Source: Lingula anatina
Taxonomy: Eukaryota; Brachiopoda; Lingulata; Lingulida; Lingulidae
Assembly: GCF_001039355.2 (NCBI RefSeq)
Contig: NW_019775719.1
Location: forward strand, 16,085-78,084
Reading direction: 5' to 3'
Length of the DNA stretch: 62,000 bases
The translations under genes were made by a program, and so were the position numbers. This document shows positions 24,401-37,200 of this stretch, piece by piece. Position 1 is the stretch's first letter, and each line of letters begins with the position of its first letter. A model generated the notes under the pieces. It saw only the letters and a list, made by a program, of their open reading frames with translations. It had not been told where the DNA came from and did not search any database.

Positions 24401-26359
24401 CAAATTATATCAGAATTTTATTACCAAGTTTTAATATGTCTAATCCATTTTGTCCACACAGCCAAGAGTTTGGAAACGACAACAGAGAATGATAAAGAAT
24501 AGAGAATCTGCAAGCTTGTCAAGAAAAAGGAAAAAAGAGGTATATTTCATAATATATTAAAGTGGTTCTTACAAACATTGTGTTTTTAAATGATTTGAGA
24601 AAAAGTTGAAAACTGACTTGAAAACAGCTGAAAAAAAGCACCTTGTGGAACTAAGGCCTTTATATGATTGGATGATGGGAATTTTAATCTGGATTTTGAC
24701 ACGAAAAAATAAATAATGCCAACAAATTTTGATGTAAACTTTCTGCATTCTATCATTTTTGTAAAGTAATTTTTGAAAGGGATATGAATTTGATTTTGTT
24801 AAACATGAAACATGTCACAGCAGCATAAACACATCTGTTTGAAAAACAAAAAAATGTATTTGATATGTAATGTCTTAACACTTATTTGAAAATAAAAGTA
24901 ATAGAAAGCAAAATATTTTTTTCAGTACATGACTACAATAGAAAATCAACTTCAAGAGATTTCAAGAGAGAATGAGAAACTCAGACAAGAGAACCAGAAT
25001 TTGAAAAGAAAACTTAGTTTATTAAATTCAGAGGTAAATATTCTGTAATTAGAACACTTCAAATAGATATTTAAAAATTCTGTGCAGTAAATTTTTAAGG
25101 AGAATTTTATATCTAAGTCTCCTGCATGATTTCCTTTGTATTTTGTGTCAACTATATTTATGTCCACTTGTCTATATCTATTTGTGTTTATGTATTTATT
25201 TTTTAAAAGAATCTGTTAGCATTTTTGTTAAATTTTTCATTAATTTTAATCTATTTTATAAATTGATTGACTTAGGATGAATGTGCACTCTAGATTACAT
25301 TACAGTAATATATATAATTATGGATTAAAATTACATTATGAATTTTCACATTAATTTATAATGATTTGTCATCCACTTTCCTATTTCTAGAACATGGCAT
25401 TAAAGCGCAGCACAGGTTCAACAAAGGTGACAGCCACCTGCCTACTTACAGTTCTCTTCATGTTTGCCCTCAATTTGGGGCCCATAAAGTAAGTTAACCT
25501 ACTGACATAAAATAAACAGTCTCTTAAGTTAACTTAAGTATCAAAAAGCTACAAAATTTATTTTGTTGTTTGGAGGTTTTCACATGATTTTTACTAATAT
25601 ATTAAGCAATGCCTGTTTATTTTTGAGACGTAGAAGAAATAGATCTAGAAGAAAAATTGCCAAAATTTGAATTTTCTGCCATGGAAATGGTTTTTTGATT
25701 CAACTTGTGCTGATACAATTTGTATTATCCATATATTCCAGCAATTTAGTATTTAAAAGCTCATCAGAAACCAGCCTAGCTGCCATTCCAATGAGTTCGG
25801 TCCATCCTGGAGGTGGGCGCCATCTATTAACCTATGATGAAACTATGCAGCAGCCCATTAGTGGGAAGTATTTCCCAAGGAGCAAAGCAAGCTTTGAAGA
25901 CATTGAGAGCACATTAGCCGAACTGAAGAGGGGATTTGAGAGAGAAAAGTTTTTCAGAAAAAATAAAGACTTCATTGCATTTAATAGTGAGCTGGAGTCC
26001 CTCTGTCCAGTGTACTTCAATAAAACTGAATCTCAAAGGTAAGCATGGAATACAACTGTGATTGTTTTTATTATCTCTGCTTGGGGAATGACCCCCATTC
26101 CTCCTTGTCAACCTACTCATCTGAAAAATGAGTTGATAAGTGTGTTTTTGATTTTGTTGCACTGGTTTGTCAGTTAATCTTGTAGAGAAGCTGTTCCATT
26201 TCTTTGTTTATGGGTATGTTTATGTGCATTTAAGACCATAATAGCACAATCTGCCTCTTAGCATTTGTCAGTGTATTTTATTTCCCTGCTGGGAGCACAT
26301 TTGAAAGTGCTTGCAAAAAATCAACCTCAGTGTTCTTATTGGATATGTTTTCATGTAGG

Positions 26360-26412
<53 letters not shown>

Positions 26413-28204
26413 CACGCACGCATGTGTGCATGTACATGGATGTATGGGTTCTCGCCTGTCTTTATAACATATATATAACCACTGTGTTCCAGGTTGGCTA
26501 ACGAGCTGACAGGGTGGGTCTTGGCACACAAAGAAGCCCAAAAGAAAAAGAAAATTTTAGAAGAAGAAAACATCAGGGAAAAGAAGGCTGTGGAGGCTAA
26601 GAACAGAAAACCTACCAGGAAGAAGTATGTGAAACCAAAGACATTGCACGCCATGATGAAAGGAGATTTGGACATTAAATATGCAAAGGATAGGTTAGTC
26701 GATATTTCACAGCTGTCACCATAAGGTGAACATAGGATTAACATCTGGTAGTATCAGCATTTCTACTTTGCTTCTCACCTCCTTTTTTCAAACAAGTAAT
26801 TGTTCTACTTCAGTTGTCTTTATCAGGGCTTTAAGTCAGCTGTCACTTAATGCAAAGGAAATTTACTCTGTGACTGTGAAACATATTCCTAAGGCTGTTT
26901 TAATTTCTTTTACCCAACCTGTTGTAGTTATAATTTGTGTTTCACAGCATATATTCCCAGTTGCCTTGTTACACAGTTTTTGGCTGTAATGGAGAAACAT
27001 AGCATAATTTCAACAGCAGCTGCTTATCAGGTTATTGATGTTGATGTTTCTCCTTTGCCCTTTCAGTTACCCTGGCAGTAGCCAGTATCAGGTTCAGGTC
27101 TTCAACAGCCCAGACAAGAGCTACATGGATTTCTTGGATTCCATTCACAGAAGAAATGACACATTTTACGTGGTGTCTTTTAGAAGGGTGAGTTAAACCA
27201 AGATGTGTTCTCTTTGTATATTGAACTTTCTTTAGAAGTGTGTGCATGCATGCATATTTCAGTGTGAAGATGTTTGTCTTTATACACCAAATATTAGATC
27301 AGTGTTTGTGATATGTGATTCCAATCTGTCAGTCAAGCAGGACTTTCGGTCATAGAATTAATTATCTTAATCTTCTAATAATTTGCAAACTGAGGTCCAT
27401 TTCTATCAGAGGTTCTGTTATGTCTGAACTTTGGCTCATTTCATTTGTAATAAAACTCAGGTAGGTAAAGATTGTAATAGTTTATGGCATTTATTGCTTG
27501 TATAAAGTACATTCTTGTTTTTAGTATATTTATATTTTATATATTTCCTGTGTTCTAGGATCATCTTCTCTTGCCAGCTGTGGCTCACAATAAAACCATG
27601 CGGCCCAGGATGTCCCTGTTGATGCCTGCACTGCCACTGAATGGTGAGACTCGACACAGATTCGGTTACTTCAGATTTAGTTCCTCTCCAGTTACTTATT
27701 ACACCATGAAAAGTGTGCACACGGGGCACCTGTCACTTCTGAGTAGATTGTTGAAGTGTTGTTTGGGTTGCAATAGAATTATTTCAGTTTCAGGCTCGTA
27801 ACTGATTATTACGGAAACATTTTTAAGTGTTTAGGTATTTTCTAAGAGGAAATGACTATTACAATGCTTCTTCTTATACTACCTCTGCTTATAGTAAAGA
27901 TTATAAAAGTGGTCATAATGATGATGATAATCCCATCTTAAAGACATGTGATTTTAAAACTCTTGTAATTATCACAAATTGAAATCTAAAAGGTCTGTTC
28001 CCTGTTCCAGAGACTATGCAGCCCCCGCCAGGTGACATGGCCATGATGCAGATAGACTGTGAGGTGATGAACACGCGACTCTTGCACATCAAGAACACCG
28101 CTGTGCCGTCTTTTATGAAAGAACCTCCCAGCAACGTGACGCACACTGTCGTAACAAACACGGAGACTCCAGACCATTTGCCGCGAGAGGAAGTGATTCC
28201 ATAA
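15418..28204 (+). CDS. ATF6: ATF6, ER-membrane bZIP transcription factor (14 exons, 701 aa)
   Basis: Stress sensor of the unfolded protein response: a type II ER membrane protein that moves to the Golgi under stress, is cut by S1P and S2P, and sends its bZIP half to the nucleus. Exons: 15418-15490, 21487-21590, 22333-22456, 22814-22893, 23227-23617, 23823-23974, 24462-24539, 24926-25033, 25391-25488, 25742-26038, 26493-26693, 27067-27187, 27559-27643, 28011-28204; phases match and total 2106 bp. Order: acidic activation region (1-130), Pro/Ser-rich part, basic region ([20 protein letters not shown], about 313-333), zipper, one TM (about 383-403), lumenal domain. The ATG at 15418 is the first in the frame after the 5' UTR. 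Vertebrates have ATF6 and ATF6B; this is probably the single pre-duplication gene. Confidence 0.95.
16990..18038. repeat. Duplicated block in ATF6 intron 1, copy 1
   Basis: Matches 18413-19442 nearly base for base, apart from substitutions and small indels (for example a poly-A run at about 17669-17691 that is absent from copy 2). It ends at GTTTTACC, after which the two copies diverge completely. Confidence 0.9.
18039..18411. mobile_element. Insertion-like segment of unknown type between duplicate blocks
   Basis: In copy 1 the shared sequence stops at 18038 and this segment follows; in copy 2 the intron simply continues after the same bases. So this is the left end of something inserted in one haplotype, cut off at the N at 18412. 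Its first 150 bases are GC-richer than the intron. I see no terminal repeat or family signature. Confidence 0.4.
18413..19442. repeat. Duplicated block in ATF6 intron 1, copy 2
   Basis: Begins exactly one base after the N at 18412 and matches 16990-18038. After 19442 it continues as ordinary intron. The N border points to a second haplotype placed in series rather than a true repeat. Confidence 0.9.
19731..19976 (+). other. Open frame with hydrophobic segment inside ATF6 intron 1
   Basis: A good acceptor (GTGTTACAG ending 19730) opens 81 codons to TGA in one frame, with a strongly hydrophobic stretch ([20 protein letters not shown] and on) and an acidic end. Read in the phase that ATF6 exon 1 would impose (phase 1), about 70 codons are also open. 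No donor for a following exon is evident and no family is recognised. It could be a terminal alternative exon, an old repeat, or chance. Confidence 0.15.
24462..25488 (+). CDS. ATF6: ATF6 exons 7-9: basic region, leucine zipper, transmembrane segment
   Basis: Exon 24462-24539 encodes the DNA-binding basic region, with the N-x-x-x-S-x-x-S-R form (NRESASLSR) of ATF6 and related bZIPs. Exon 24926-25033 encodes the zipper helix ([20 protein letters not shown] and onward). Exon 25391-25488 encodes the membrane segment ([18 protein letters not shown]). The Asn and Pro inside that segment (ALNLGP) sit where human ATF6 has the N and P needed for S2P cleavage, so intramembrane release should work. Confidence 0.93.
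25742..28204 (+). CDS. ATF6: ATF6 exons 10-14: lumenal stress-sensing domain
   Basis: The lumenal domain starts after the TM segment. [11 protein letters not shown] contains the RxxL site (RHLL, about residue 429) cut by site-1 protease. [12 protein letters not shown] and [12 protein letters not shown] keep the two Cys known in human ATF6 (C467 and C618) for redox control, and NKT follows the first Cys as in human. [20 protein letters not shown] and [10 protein letters not shown] are the most conserved parts. A Lys/Glu-rich helix of about 50 residues lies between them in exon 26493-26693. The C-terminus is hydrophilic and ends at TAA 28202-28204. Confidence 0.92.
26360..26410. repeat. (TG)n microsatellite in ATF6 intron 10
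   Basis: About 50 bases of TG, drifting into TGCACGCACGCA. It lies roughly 80 bases before the exon starting at 26493 and produces long false open frames of His/Thr and Cys/Val on both strands. Confidence 0.93.
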
Positions 28205-30145
28205 GAGAGACTGTTACGTACCTGAAGCTTTGAAGTACTTGTTGCTGTGAGGAAAAAAAGGCAAAAAGGGCAAAACGAGACTCAGGCAAATTTCTGCAGT
28301 TTTTCAGTGTAGTCTTTTCAGGTTTGCTGTACAATACCTCAGTGACATTGTAAGTGCCTCGACATTGTAAAATTTGTAAAAATATTGGGTCAAGCAAAGC
28401 ATAGACCAGGTTAATACTATGACAGCTGTGAAGATGTAAGTTGTGCTATAGTAGAGGGAGAATCTCTCTCACAGTTCACTGACCACAACAGTTGGTGATT
28501 TCCCATAATAATGGCAGCACATTCCATATTGTAAATATCATAGACTAGGTCTTTCTTTTTCTCTTTCTTTGTATTAGATTAGACATTTTTTCATTTTGTT
28601 TCATTCTTGGATAATAGAATGATTGTGAATTAAGTATAATTGTTTTCATGATTTCATTTATTTATTAATTATTAGAAGAGTAAATGCAAAATTAGGCAAA
28701 GATTTAGGCAAAGCAGTTATTTTTTAAGTGATGTCCAGGGCTCCAGAGACTTCTTGAGATTTTGTATCCATTCAGGATCCAGAAATTTAGACAGGTGACA
28801 GATTGCTCAGAGGTTCTGGTACATCATTCATTATACTCTCTTGATATATGTGTCATATTTGTATGTTTTTTTTTTTTTTTTTTTACATAAGCCATTTCAG
28901 TTTTGCAAGGCTAATATATAGCGTTGAGTTATATCTAAATCATGGTGAAAAGTAAAGAAATTAGAGAGGTGCATGCTTATGGAGGAGGATTTTTTATCTA
29001 CTGGATTCTCCTTTTTTCTGTTGTTTTTTCTTCCTGAATTTTATATGTGGTAGACCTATCCATATAAATATCCTTATGTTTTCTAGTCCTTGGTTTCTAA
29101 CAACCAGATTTGACAAATAGTTTGTTAGAGTTTTATGAAAGAGCCCTTCAGTTTTTATTTCTTTACATTTTTATACGGTGCATATAGTTATAGATTGTTG
29201 TTGTGTGGACTAAAGATGCATGATGAATTCAAGTTTTGTGGTCTTGTAAAGATCTCAGATGACAAATCTTATAAATATAACCATTGATATTTATGAAACG
29301 GTGTATCATATTACAATATTGATTCCTTCTGTGAGGGAAGACAAATAAGATTTTTTTATTGTTGTTATTAACAGTTGAGAATATCATTTTAGTAGGAGTA
29401 AGATAATAACTTCAGATGTAGGTGGATGATTATTCGGGATAAATTATTTGTAGTTTTTTGACATAGTGTACTTTGTGCCTGGGATAGTCTTCTTTTAGAT
29501 TGTAACTCAAGTCTTGTAATTTACTTATGTTTTTTTTAATTAATTTTGATTATGAAATTTGATGTGTATTATATTGTTGTAAATGGGTAGGGTGTAATCA
29601 TGGTGAAATTATCTATTTGTTTTTATATATATGCATTAGAATGTGTCTCAAATGCAAGATTTCAAAGTTGTCTCTGTAAAAACATGTAAGTCTATGTTCA
29701 GTAAAATATTGGAATCTGTTTAAAGTGAAAAGAAGTATCTAGATTCGATTGTTGTTGAATTTTACAGATGGAAAAAACTTATTAGTATTAAGTTTTCACA
29801 TTTTAAATATGTTTCGGAAAACAACATTATTATTATTATTATTATTATTAGAAGGGGGTGCGTCCAAGTGCACTTCAATATCTGAATACTAAATTTATTT
29901 ACAATTTGGTTTGTCAGGATAGACTAATCTACAGTTATGATAGTGCAATTGAAGTTTGAACATTTTCTGAACCAGTTATGGTAAAAAATTAGAGGTCATC
30001 AAACATAGTGCAATTTTAGAATATCAAGATTTTAATGCATTGTTTCTGTTGTAGGTTTGATATGTTTATATAATGTGTGAAGTCAGTATTGCTATATTCA
30101 AGAGTTGATATGATGTAAATAAACTGGGCAATCATTGGAATTTGA
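28205..30145 (+). other. ATF6 3' untranslated region
   Basis: AT-rich, with no coding potential. It includes a poly-T run at about 28867-28884 and an (ATT)n run at 29826-29850. AATAAA at 30118-30123 is a good candidate for the distal polyadenylation signal; an earlier end cannot be excluded. Confidence 0.5.
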
Positions 30146-30815
30146 GCATAACGTGAAATTGATATTGAGCACAAATTTGTTCCTTATTTCAAATGTGATT
30201 TTAAAGACACAACTGTGGCTGTTTTACACATTTTGTGTGTTAGCTGAGCTTTTAAGATATCATACCAAATCATTCATATTTAATTTTTTTAGCTGGGATT
30301 GAGCTTGAATCCCGTGTTCAGCACTCGGTGAATATTCATTGGTGAAAGAGAGTATCGAGCTAGCAAGGCATTCCTGCTCTTACTTTTCTGCTTCAAGTAT
30401 GTGTAATGTTATTTTCACATTTTGACTATGAAATTCGTAATACTTTTTGGTTGACAAGGGATTATAATAAATACTTATTTCTGTAAAGAATGTGGGTATT
30501 ATGCATGTTTTATGTGTACCAACTGGTTGTAGTTACAGTGGACAAGACATGAATGTAGTTTTCATGCCACACTTACAAACGTCTCAAAGAATACATTTCA
30601 CCATATTTCATGTCTACCATACGTACCCTGATATATGACAAAATTTTGAAAACACTGCGAAATGACAACTGATCACTTCAATGAACAAACTCCAATAATT
30701 CTCATTTTTATAGCTTCCAGAAAAAAAGCTTGTTTTGGTTAATATAATTGTCTACTTTTCCCTTTGCTGAAACGTTTTCGTTGACGGCCAGCATATTTTA
30801 ACTTAACGTAATTTT
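30146..30815. other. Spacer before the LINE, including a short repeated motif
   Basis: No gene is visible. Bases 30506-30550 resemble 31455-31510 and 38902-38953 (shared core GTTTTATGTGTACCAACTGG, then GACAAGACAT). The last few hundred bases may be the 5' untranslated part of the LINE. Confidence 0.45.
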
Positions 30816-31328
30816 ATGGAAAGCCACACGGAGTTAGTTCCCGGACCAGCCAAAAGGAACTACAAATACCCATGTGGAATATGCAGTAAACCAGTAAAGT
30901 CCAACCAGAAGGGACTATGTTGTGATACTTGTGACTACTGGCATCATGTCAAATGTTTGCCGGAAGTGATTTCTGTGTCTAACGCTGAATATGGGAGACT
31001 ATCAGCAAGTGACAGCGATTGGCACTGCTACAATTGTCAATTGCCATCAATCAGTGATTCTTTCTTTGATAACTCAGTATTGGATAGTACACAGTACTCC
31101 AGCAGTAGTGATGGTGAGTGTGAAAATACTGATTTCTTTGATAACATCAAAAAGGACCATCCCAAAGGGTTTATTGCTGCCTACATAAACATTAACAGTT
31201 TTCGCCACAAAGTAATTCACATCCGTGAATCACTGAGACGAGTACCAGTGGATCTACTAGGCATAGCAGAAACCAAGGTGGACGACTCATTCCCAGATGA
31301 GCAGTTCAGAATTGATGGTTACCGGCTG
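30816..31328 (+). mobile_element. Non-LTR retrotransposon, 5' part (PHD finger plus endonuclease start)
   Basis: An uninterrupted frame from ATG 30816 to the N at 31329, about 171 codons. Residues 20-75 form a PHD-type zinc finger: C-x2-C (CGIC), C-x2-C (CDTC), H-x2-C (HHVKC) and C-x2-C (CYNC). After an acidic spacer, residues 118-171 match the start of an exonuclease-endonuclease-phosphatase domain of LINE elements: AAYININSFRHK carries the catalytic Asn, and LLGIAETKVDD carries the catalytic Glu. PHD and endonuclease lie in one frame. Such layouts are seen in CR1/L2-like elements; I cannot fix the clade. The reverse transcriptase is missing because the contig ends. Confidence 0.85.
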
Positions 31329-31329
31329 N

Positions 31330-34280
31330 GAGCGCCCTCATTCGTTCTCGTCTGGTGACATCCCGATTCAGGGGCCAGGTGATTGTCCGATTTTGACTAC
31401 TCAAGTACTATTTTGGTTGGAAAGCGATTACAGTGAATTAATGATTTCTTTTACTTGTTTTATGTGTACCAACTGGTAAAATATGTTGTAATTACAATTG
31501 ACAAGACATTGGTTTCTGATAGATTTGAAAATTTGACTTTTTTAACGATTTCAATGATCGTCGAAAATTCAACTCCTTTAATTAATTACTTAATGTAGCG
31601 GAATAACACGAGGAAGAAAATGTATATTTCTTCATAACTTTATTTCAATTCTCATCAAGTCGTATATACATTATATACATCTCCCCGTTAACTGACATAG
31701 CATGTGTATTGTACATTGCTGACATACAAAATAAACAACTTTTAATAGATAGTATAATGTGAATAATACACTGTTACTAAACTCACCATTCTTTCTAAGT
31801 GAAATATGAATAATGAGTACAGCATTATAAAAGCTCTGTGTAGATATGTAAACTGATAATACCTGAAGAGAATCAACTTTGAGAAAACGTGATCGGCAAC
31901 AAAATATTTGGGACATATCTTAAATGTCCCTGGTCACAGTGATCTAATTATGAAACAACATGGAATAAAACTCAAATTGTGTGCGTAAAAGTTTCTCCGA
32001 CTTCAATGCCCTCTTCTCATTTCAGCTTTAAAATGACTATAAAATATGCGGTGCAGTGATCTGGATGGTGAAATGTAAGTAGAGAAATGGCACCGTGTTT
32101 TTTAAAATCAAGTGTTTGTAGCTTAACATTCACTGGTAAATCAAAACAATGACTTACAAGACATTAAAATAGCATATCAGTTTCACTGTGTCGTGCACTT
32201 TTTGTCGCATACTTATGCACTGTTTGGCATTTTAAAAAGCAAGCAAATAAAAAAAAAATCAAGCAAAAATACATTAAATTTGTAAAAAAGACACACTTCT
32301 GAAAAAGAACTTGCAGCAGAACGCAAGGCATGTATTTTGACAGGCACCTGACTTCTTACATTTGAACCAAAATAAAACAGAACACAGTTCAAACGTGACC
32401 ATAAGAATAAGAAATTACACATGATTACAATGGTATACTTTTCTACACATCTAACTGATGCAGCATTTCAACGAGCCCATTATAAATTTAATGAATAAAA
32501 GCAGGAGTTAGTATTTATTATGAAAATTGCCGTTTGACAACACTGCCCTCTTTCTTTATACAGCCCTCATAAAGCAAAATACAAAAACCAAATGAAGAAG
32601 TTGACTGCATTACAACATGCAGAGACGCTAATAAATTATTCTGCTAAAATCACATTAAAACCAAATGAATGCCACCTAGTTTTAGTTAAAAAACTGGATC
32701 GTGCTGAACGCCAGTTGCTGTAAGTGCAACACAGCAATAAAGTGTATGCCAGTCCTGGATAGATTAAGAAAAAAAAAATAACACTTTGGTACAACACTAC
32801 CTACAAATAGCGTATCAGTTGATAGCTCTACATATAATGTGCCAAGTCTTCTTTTATAAAGCAATGTGTCATGTTTTTTTCAATAAATCCACAATAACAA
32901 TGGGACAGTTAAACATGGTCCATAGTAACCAATTATAGAAGAGACGTTCCACTGGCAATGTTGGATGGACACATGACTCTATAAAATATACCATAAAATA
33001 TAATACCACCTAATAATGATAAGAATAATAAATCTATATTGAAATCAGCTTTGTTTACTAGAAGCTGAAGCACCACTGCAAGTTATCACCCAATATATCT
33101 TCATAACTATACAAATACTTGTATCAATCAATGATAAAATTAAATATAAGTTCTTGACTTCCAGTTACCTGCTGGTGTTATGAAACCAAATTTACCCACT
33201 TCGCAGGCGAGCTCACAATTTTTTTCTGAAACGTGGACTGCAATTTGTCTTTTTTATGCTCAGGGCCATTATCTTCACTGTTTATGTTTTAATGCAGTCT
33301 AAAGTATCCTGAATATCAGAGCACATTGCAGTTTGACTGTTCCCCATTTTCCAATCTTTGTTTTCAATCCTTGTTTTATATAAACCTGAGCTAGAGTGAC
33401 AGCAGCTGCTAGTTAACTGTTACAAGGTAGATGAAGGAGACAGACTTGAAATTTTACTCGGTATGAGCAGGGCCCCATCCTCAGCATCTCTATTACCCTG
33501 ACCCATCTCACCATTTAAACAGATACTTATTTCATAATTCAGAAACTTCATTGGCATATGTTGGTTCATATCATAGATTTTTTCTGCAATCCAAGCCCAT
33601 CTTAATTTGCATGCAGAAACAATATTCTTGTAATGAAAAGACAGTGTAGCAAGCTTAGGCTTGTGTTGGTACTTTAATAAATGCAGAGCTTATGAAGCAT
33701 TTGTGATTAGCTTTTGCCTACACTGTAAACCCCCACGTATGGGGTAGGATGCTGGGTAACATTACATTCTTTTATGGTGTTGCAGAATTATCAACACCAT
33801 GGTCTGAATGCCTTGGGTTTTGAGACCTCAGTCCTGCTTTAGTGAAATGGTTTCACCACTACGAAGAGGGCTGTGTGCACACAAAGAAGCTGGTATATAG
33901 TTCGAAGCAGCATCAAATGTGATTTATCCTCTCCTGTTTTGTTCATTTTCAGCCTGCAGCAATACCTTGCCTTTCACCCATCATCCAAGATTGTAATGAC
34001 TAGGCTTACCTCTTCACTCAAACAAGCAGACCCCATCAACAGTCTTACCAGTTCTTACAGGGCAGTTGTGCTCTTATTCACATCAGTTTGGCAAACATTT
34101 GACTGTCTTGTTATCACTAATTCACTAATTAAATGAATTCCACCAATCACTTACATATTTCCCATTTCCTGGACAGCAAGCAGGTTACTTGTTCTGCATC
34201 TCCAAAGGCAATCCAATTGGCTTAGATTTCAACCAATCATTTACCCATCTGACATTTTCTGCACACCACATGGCAAAGCA
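31330..34280 (-). other. 3' region of DDR copy A
   Basis: Follows the stop of DDR copy A on the minus strand and is closely matched by 38777-41781. TTTATT at 31639-31644 (AATAAA on minus) could end a 3' UTR of about 2.6 kb; nearer signals exist. No other gene is visible, and open frames here are short and unlike known proteins. Confidence 0.45.
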
Positions 34281-37200
34281 TCAACACACAGGTAGCTTGT
34301 TCTGCATCATCTTTTCCTCCTTGGGATCATAACCCATACTCTTCCTCTGCAAGAACATGTGAATTTCCTTGAAAGCTGGACGTTCCGTTTCCACGCGGTT
34401 CCAGCACTCCTTCATCAAGTCATATATCTCCCGAGGACAACATGTCGGTTGAGGGAGATACTGGATTTTGCCATCGTTGCGGTAAAAGTGACCGCAATTT
34501 TCAATAACCTGTTCATCAGTGTACATTTCAAATGGTTGCTCTTTAGCAAATGTCAGAATTTCCCATAATGTAACTCCAAAGGACCAAACATCGCTCTTGG
34601 TGGTAAATTTGCCCTATAAATAGAAAAGTAATATTTGTGAAGTGCATGTTTACAACTTTCATAACTTCTGATCATAATCAACAATGAATGAACCCAATGA
34701 AGGTTTAAAATGCAAGTAAAAGGTTTAACACAGGATGTCAAACTGTAGTTAATCAGCATAAGATGATACACTTTAACATGTAAAAATAGCAAAGATGGAA
34801 CTACATCAACCACAACAACAAAACACTTGTATCTTCATTATATAACAATAAAAATATTCATTTGCAACTTTTAGCTGGATGTTACAGTTAAATTTATACT
34901 AAAAAAACAACTTTGAATCTACAAGCGATAAAAGGAACACTTCTATTTCTGAACTTGTATAATGATAAAACATTTTCTCACGTACCAGCAAAATACTCTC
35001 CCATGCCATCCACCTAATGGGTAATACAGCCCTGCCCTCTATCCTGTAGTAGTCCGCACTGTACAAGCTGCGACTCATGCCAAAATCAGCTATTTTGATA
35101 GTGTAGTAGTTGCCAACTAGACAATTCCTGGTGGCTAAATCGCGGTGGACCATGTTCAAGGATTCCAGGTACTTCATCCCAGATGCAACCTGTGCTGCCA
35201 TGTAGACCAGACCACCATAACTGGAAAGATAAAGAGGGAAACAATGGCAGTCAAACTGATAATTTATTGTCCAATTTGATTCTCATTTACTTTCTTAATT
35301 TTTTGATGATCAATTTATTATTTATCCAGTCTTTGAAATGACCCACATTTCTGCTGCTATGTTCAACTTTTACATCACTCAACTCTACGTAACATTCCAG
35401 AACTAAAAACATTTGATTTTAATTTGGCAATGTTCACAAGTTCCACATGACTTATTCATGATAAATGACACTTCCAGTAATGAGGTTTTAGACAATGTAC
35501 CCAACTAACTGTATATATACATATAAGTTCTAGTTTACCTGATGGTCTTGGCATGGGTCTGCCTGGCCAAGGTGCTCTCTGCCACATGTTCTGCCAGGAA
35601 CTGGTTCAGATCTCCATACTTCATGTACTCCACAATCATACACATGGGCTCATCATTGGTGCACACACCCAACACGTGGACAATGTTGGGGTCCTTGAGT
35701 CGGGACATGAGGTTTATTTCTTTCCTAAAGTCATTTCTGCAATGCACAAAAACCATATTGTTGTATTACTGCATTGAGCTAATTGTATATTAATATCGAC
35801 GGCAAGTTTGTGCAGTTTTCATTCAGGTTGGCAGACGACAAATGCATTCTGTTCAAATGTTATTAAAATTTCAAACATTTTGCATCTGCTAGCCCAACCA
35901 GTAAATATATCACGCATCTGATTATTTTAATGACAATACTTGGAAATAACAAGAAAATAGTTCAAAATTGTTTGTTAACAAATAGTATTCAAGCAATTTA
36001 AAGTTCACATTGTTTTCTAAAGCATCCAATAAGAGGATGTTTAAGTTCTAAAATTTAGACCAACCCACTAATGAAAGGCATGCACATGTTCAACAAACAA
36101 AGTAAACAGGCCTTTTTGAAGACAAATTTAAATGATAAAAGATGACTTTTTTAGGAACTGGTAAGTGCAGGATATAACAAGATCTAAATACTTGCACCTG
36201 AAATTTTGAATGGGAACACAGCTAATTCTTACCTGGCTGTTTCATCAGCGGTCTTTCTTAGCACCTTGACAGCCACTAACAGAGACTTGGAGGCCGTTCT
36301 GTTGGAATGATAGTCATCGCCAAGCAGCTCATTCAGATGCATACACTCACACAGATGGACCTGGAACACAGGAAATTTAATAAATAAATCAAGGTTTCAA
36401 ATGTAATTGGTTAAAATTGCTTACCATACAATATTTTAGTCTTAGATGAAAGAAATTTTAATCCATGTAAAACAAATTTTAACTTCAGTAATTAATATCT
36501 GAATTAATGTGAAGGTTCCTTACAAAAAATCTCTATTTGAATGCAAAGAACATCATATCATCTGTACTCATTCTATTTTGTTTGATTAGGTAAAATTTTC
36601 AGTCAAGTAACATGACCAATAGCTGTTGACAAACTCTTTTCTCTCTGTAGATTATGCATCATCCATTTCTACATTTATTTTTCATCTCAGAACCCCTACC
36701 TCTCCAAACTGGCCTTCTCCCAGTTTTTCAATAAACTTCAAATTTTCTCTGGGTAGCTCCATGACCGTGACATCCTCCCTGTAGAGGAAGTCTGGATTGG
36801 GAGCAGCATACACATTGTTCCCGCTCACCCCCTGAATGTTCATGATGTCCGTCAAGTCAGCAGTAGCATAGAAATTGTTGTCATCTTCTGCAGACAGGTT
36901 GTTCTCTTTTTCTGGGGGGAGGGCGACGATAAGTGGCCGGGAAAGGTCTGGCACTGCATATTCTCGGGACGTGTTGGTGCAATCTAAGATATAAATAACA
37001 AATGGTTTATTTTTTAAAATTTTGAACATTAATAAGAATGTACCGTAACTGGACTTTTGAAAAATTGAGAGACAAATAATGTCAAAATCAAAGAGCTACA
37101 TTAGGATTTTTACACATGCTAGTCTGCTTGTAGACATTTCTACATAACTTCACAGTTTTTTAACAAAATATCTTTTTCTAAATAAATAAATAAATAAATG

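Noticed and set aside
26268-26744. Long minus-strand open frame with His/Thr repeats
   Set aside because: Created by the (TG)n microsatellite and antisense to a sure ATF6 exon (26493-26693).
33873-34136. Open frame on + (repeated at 41348-41608) downstream of DDR
   Set aside because: It is in the duplicated 3' region, so its recurrence is not independent evidence; no family features.
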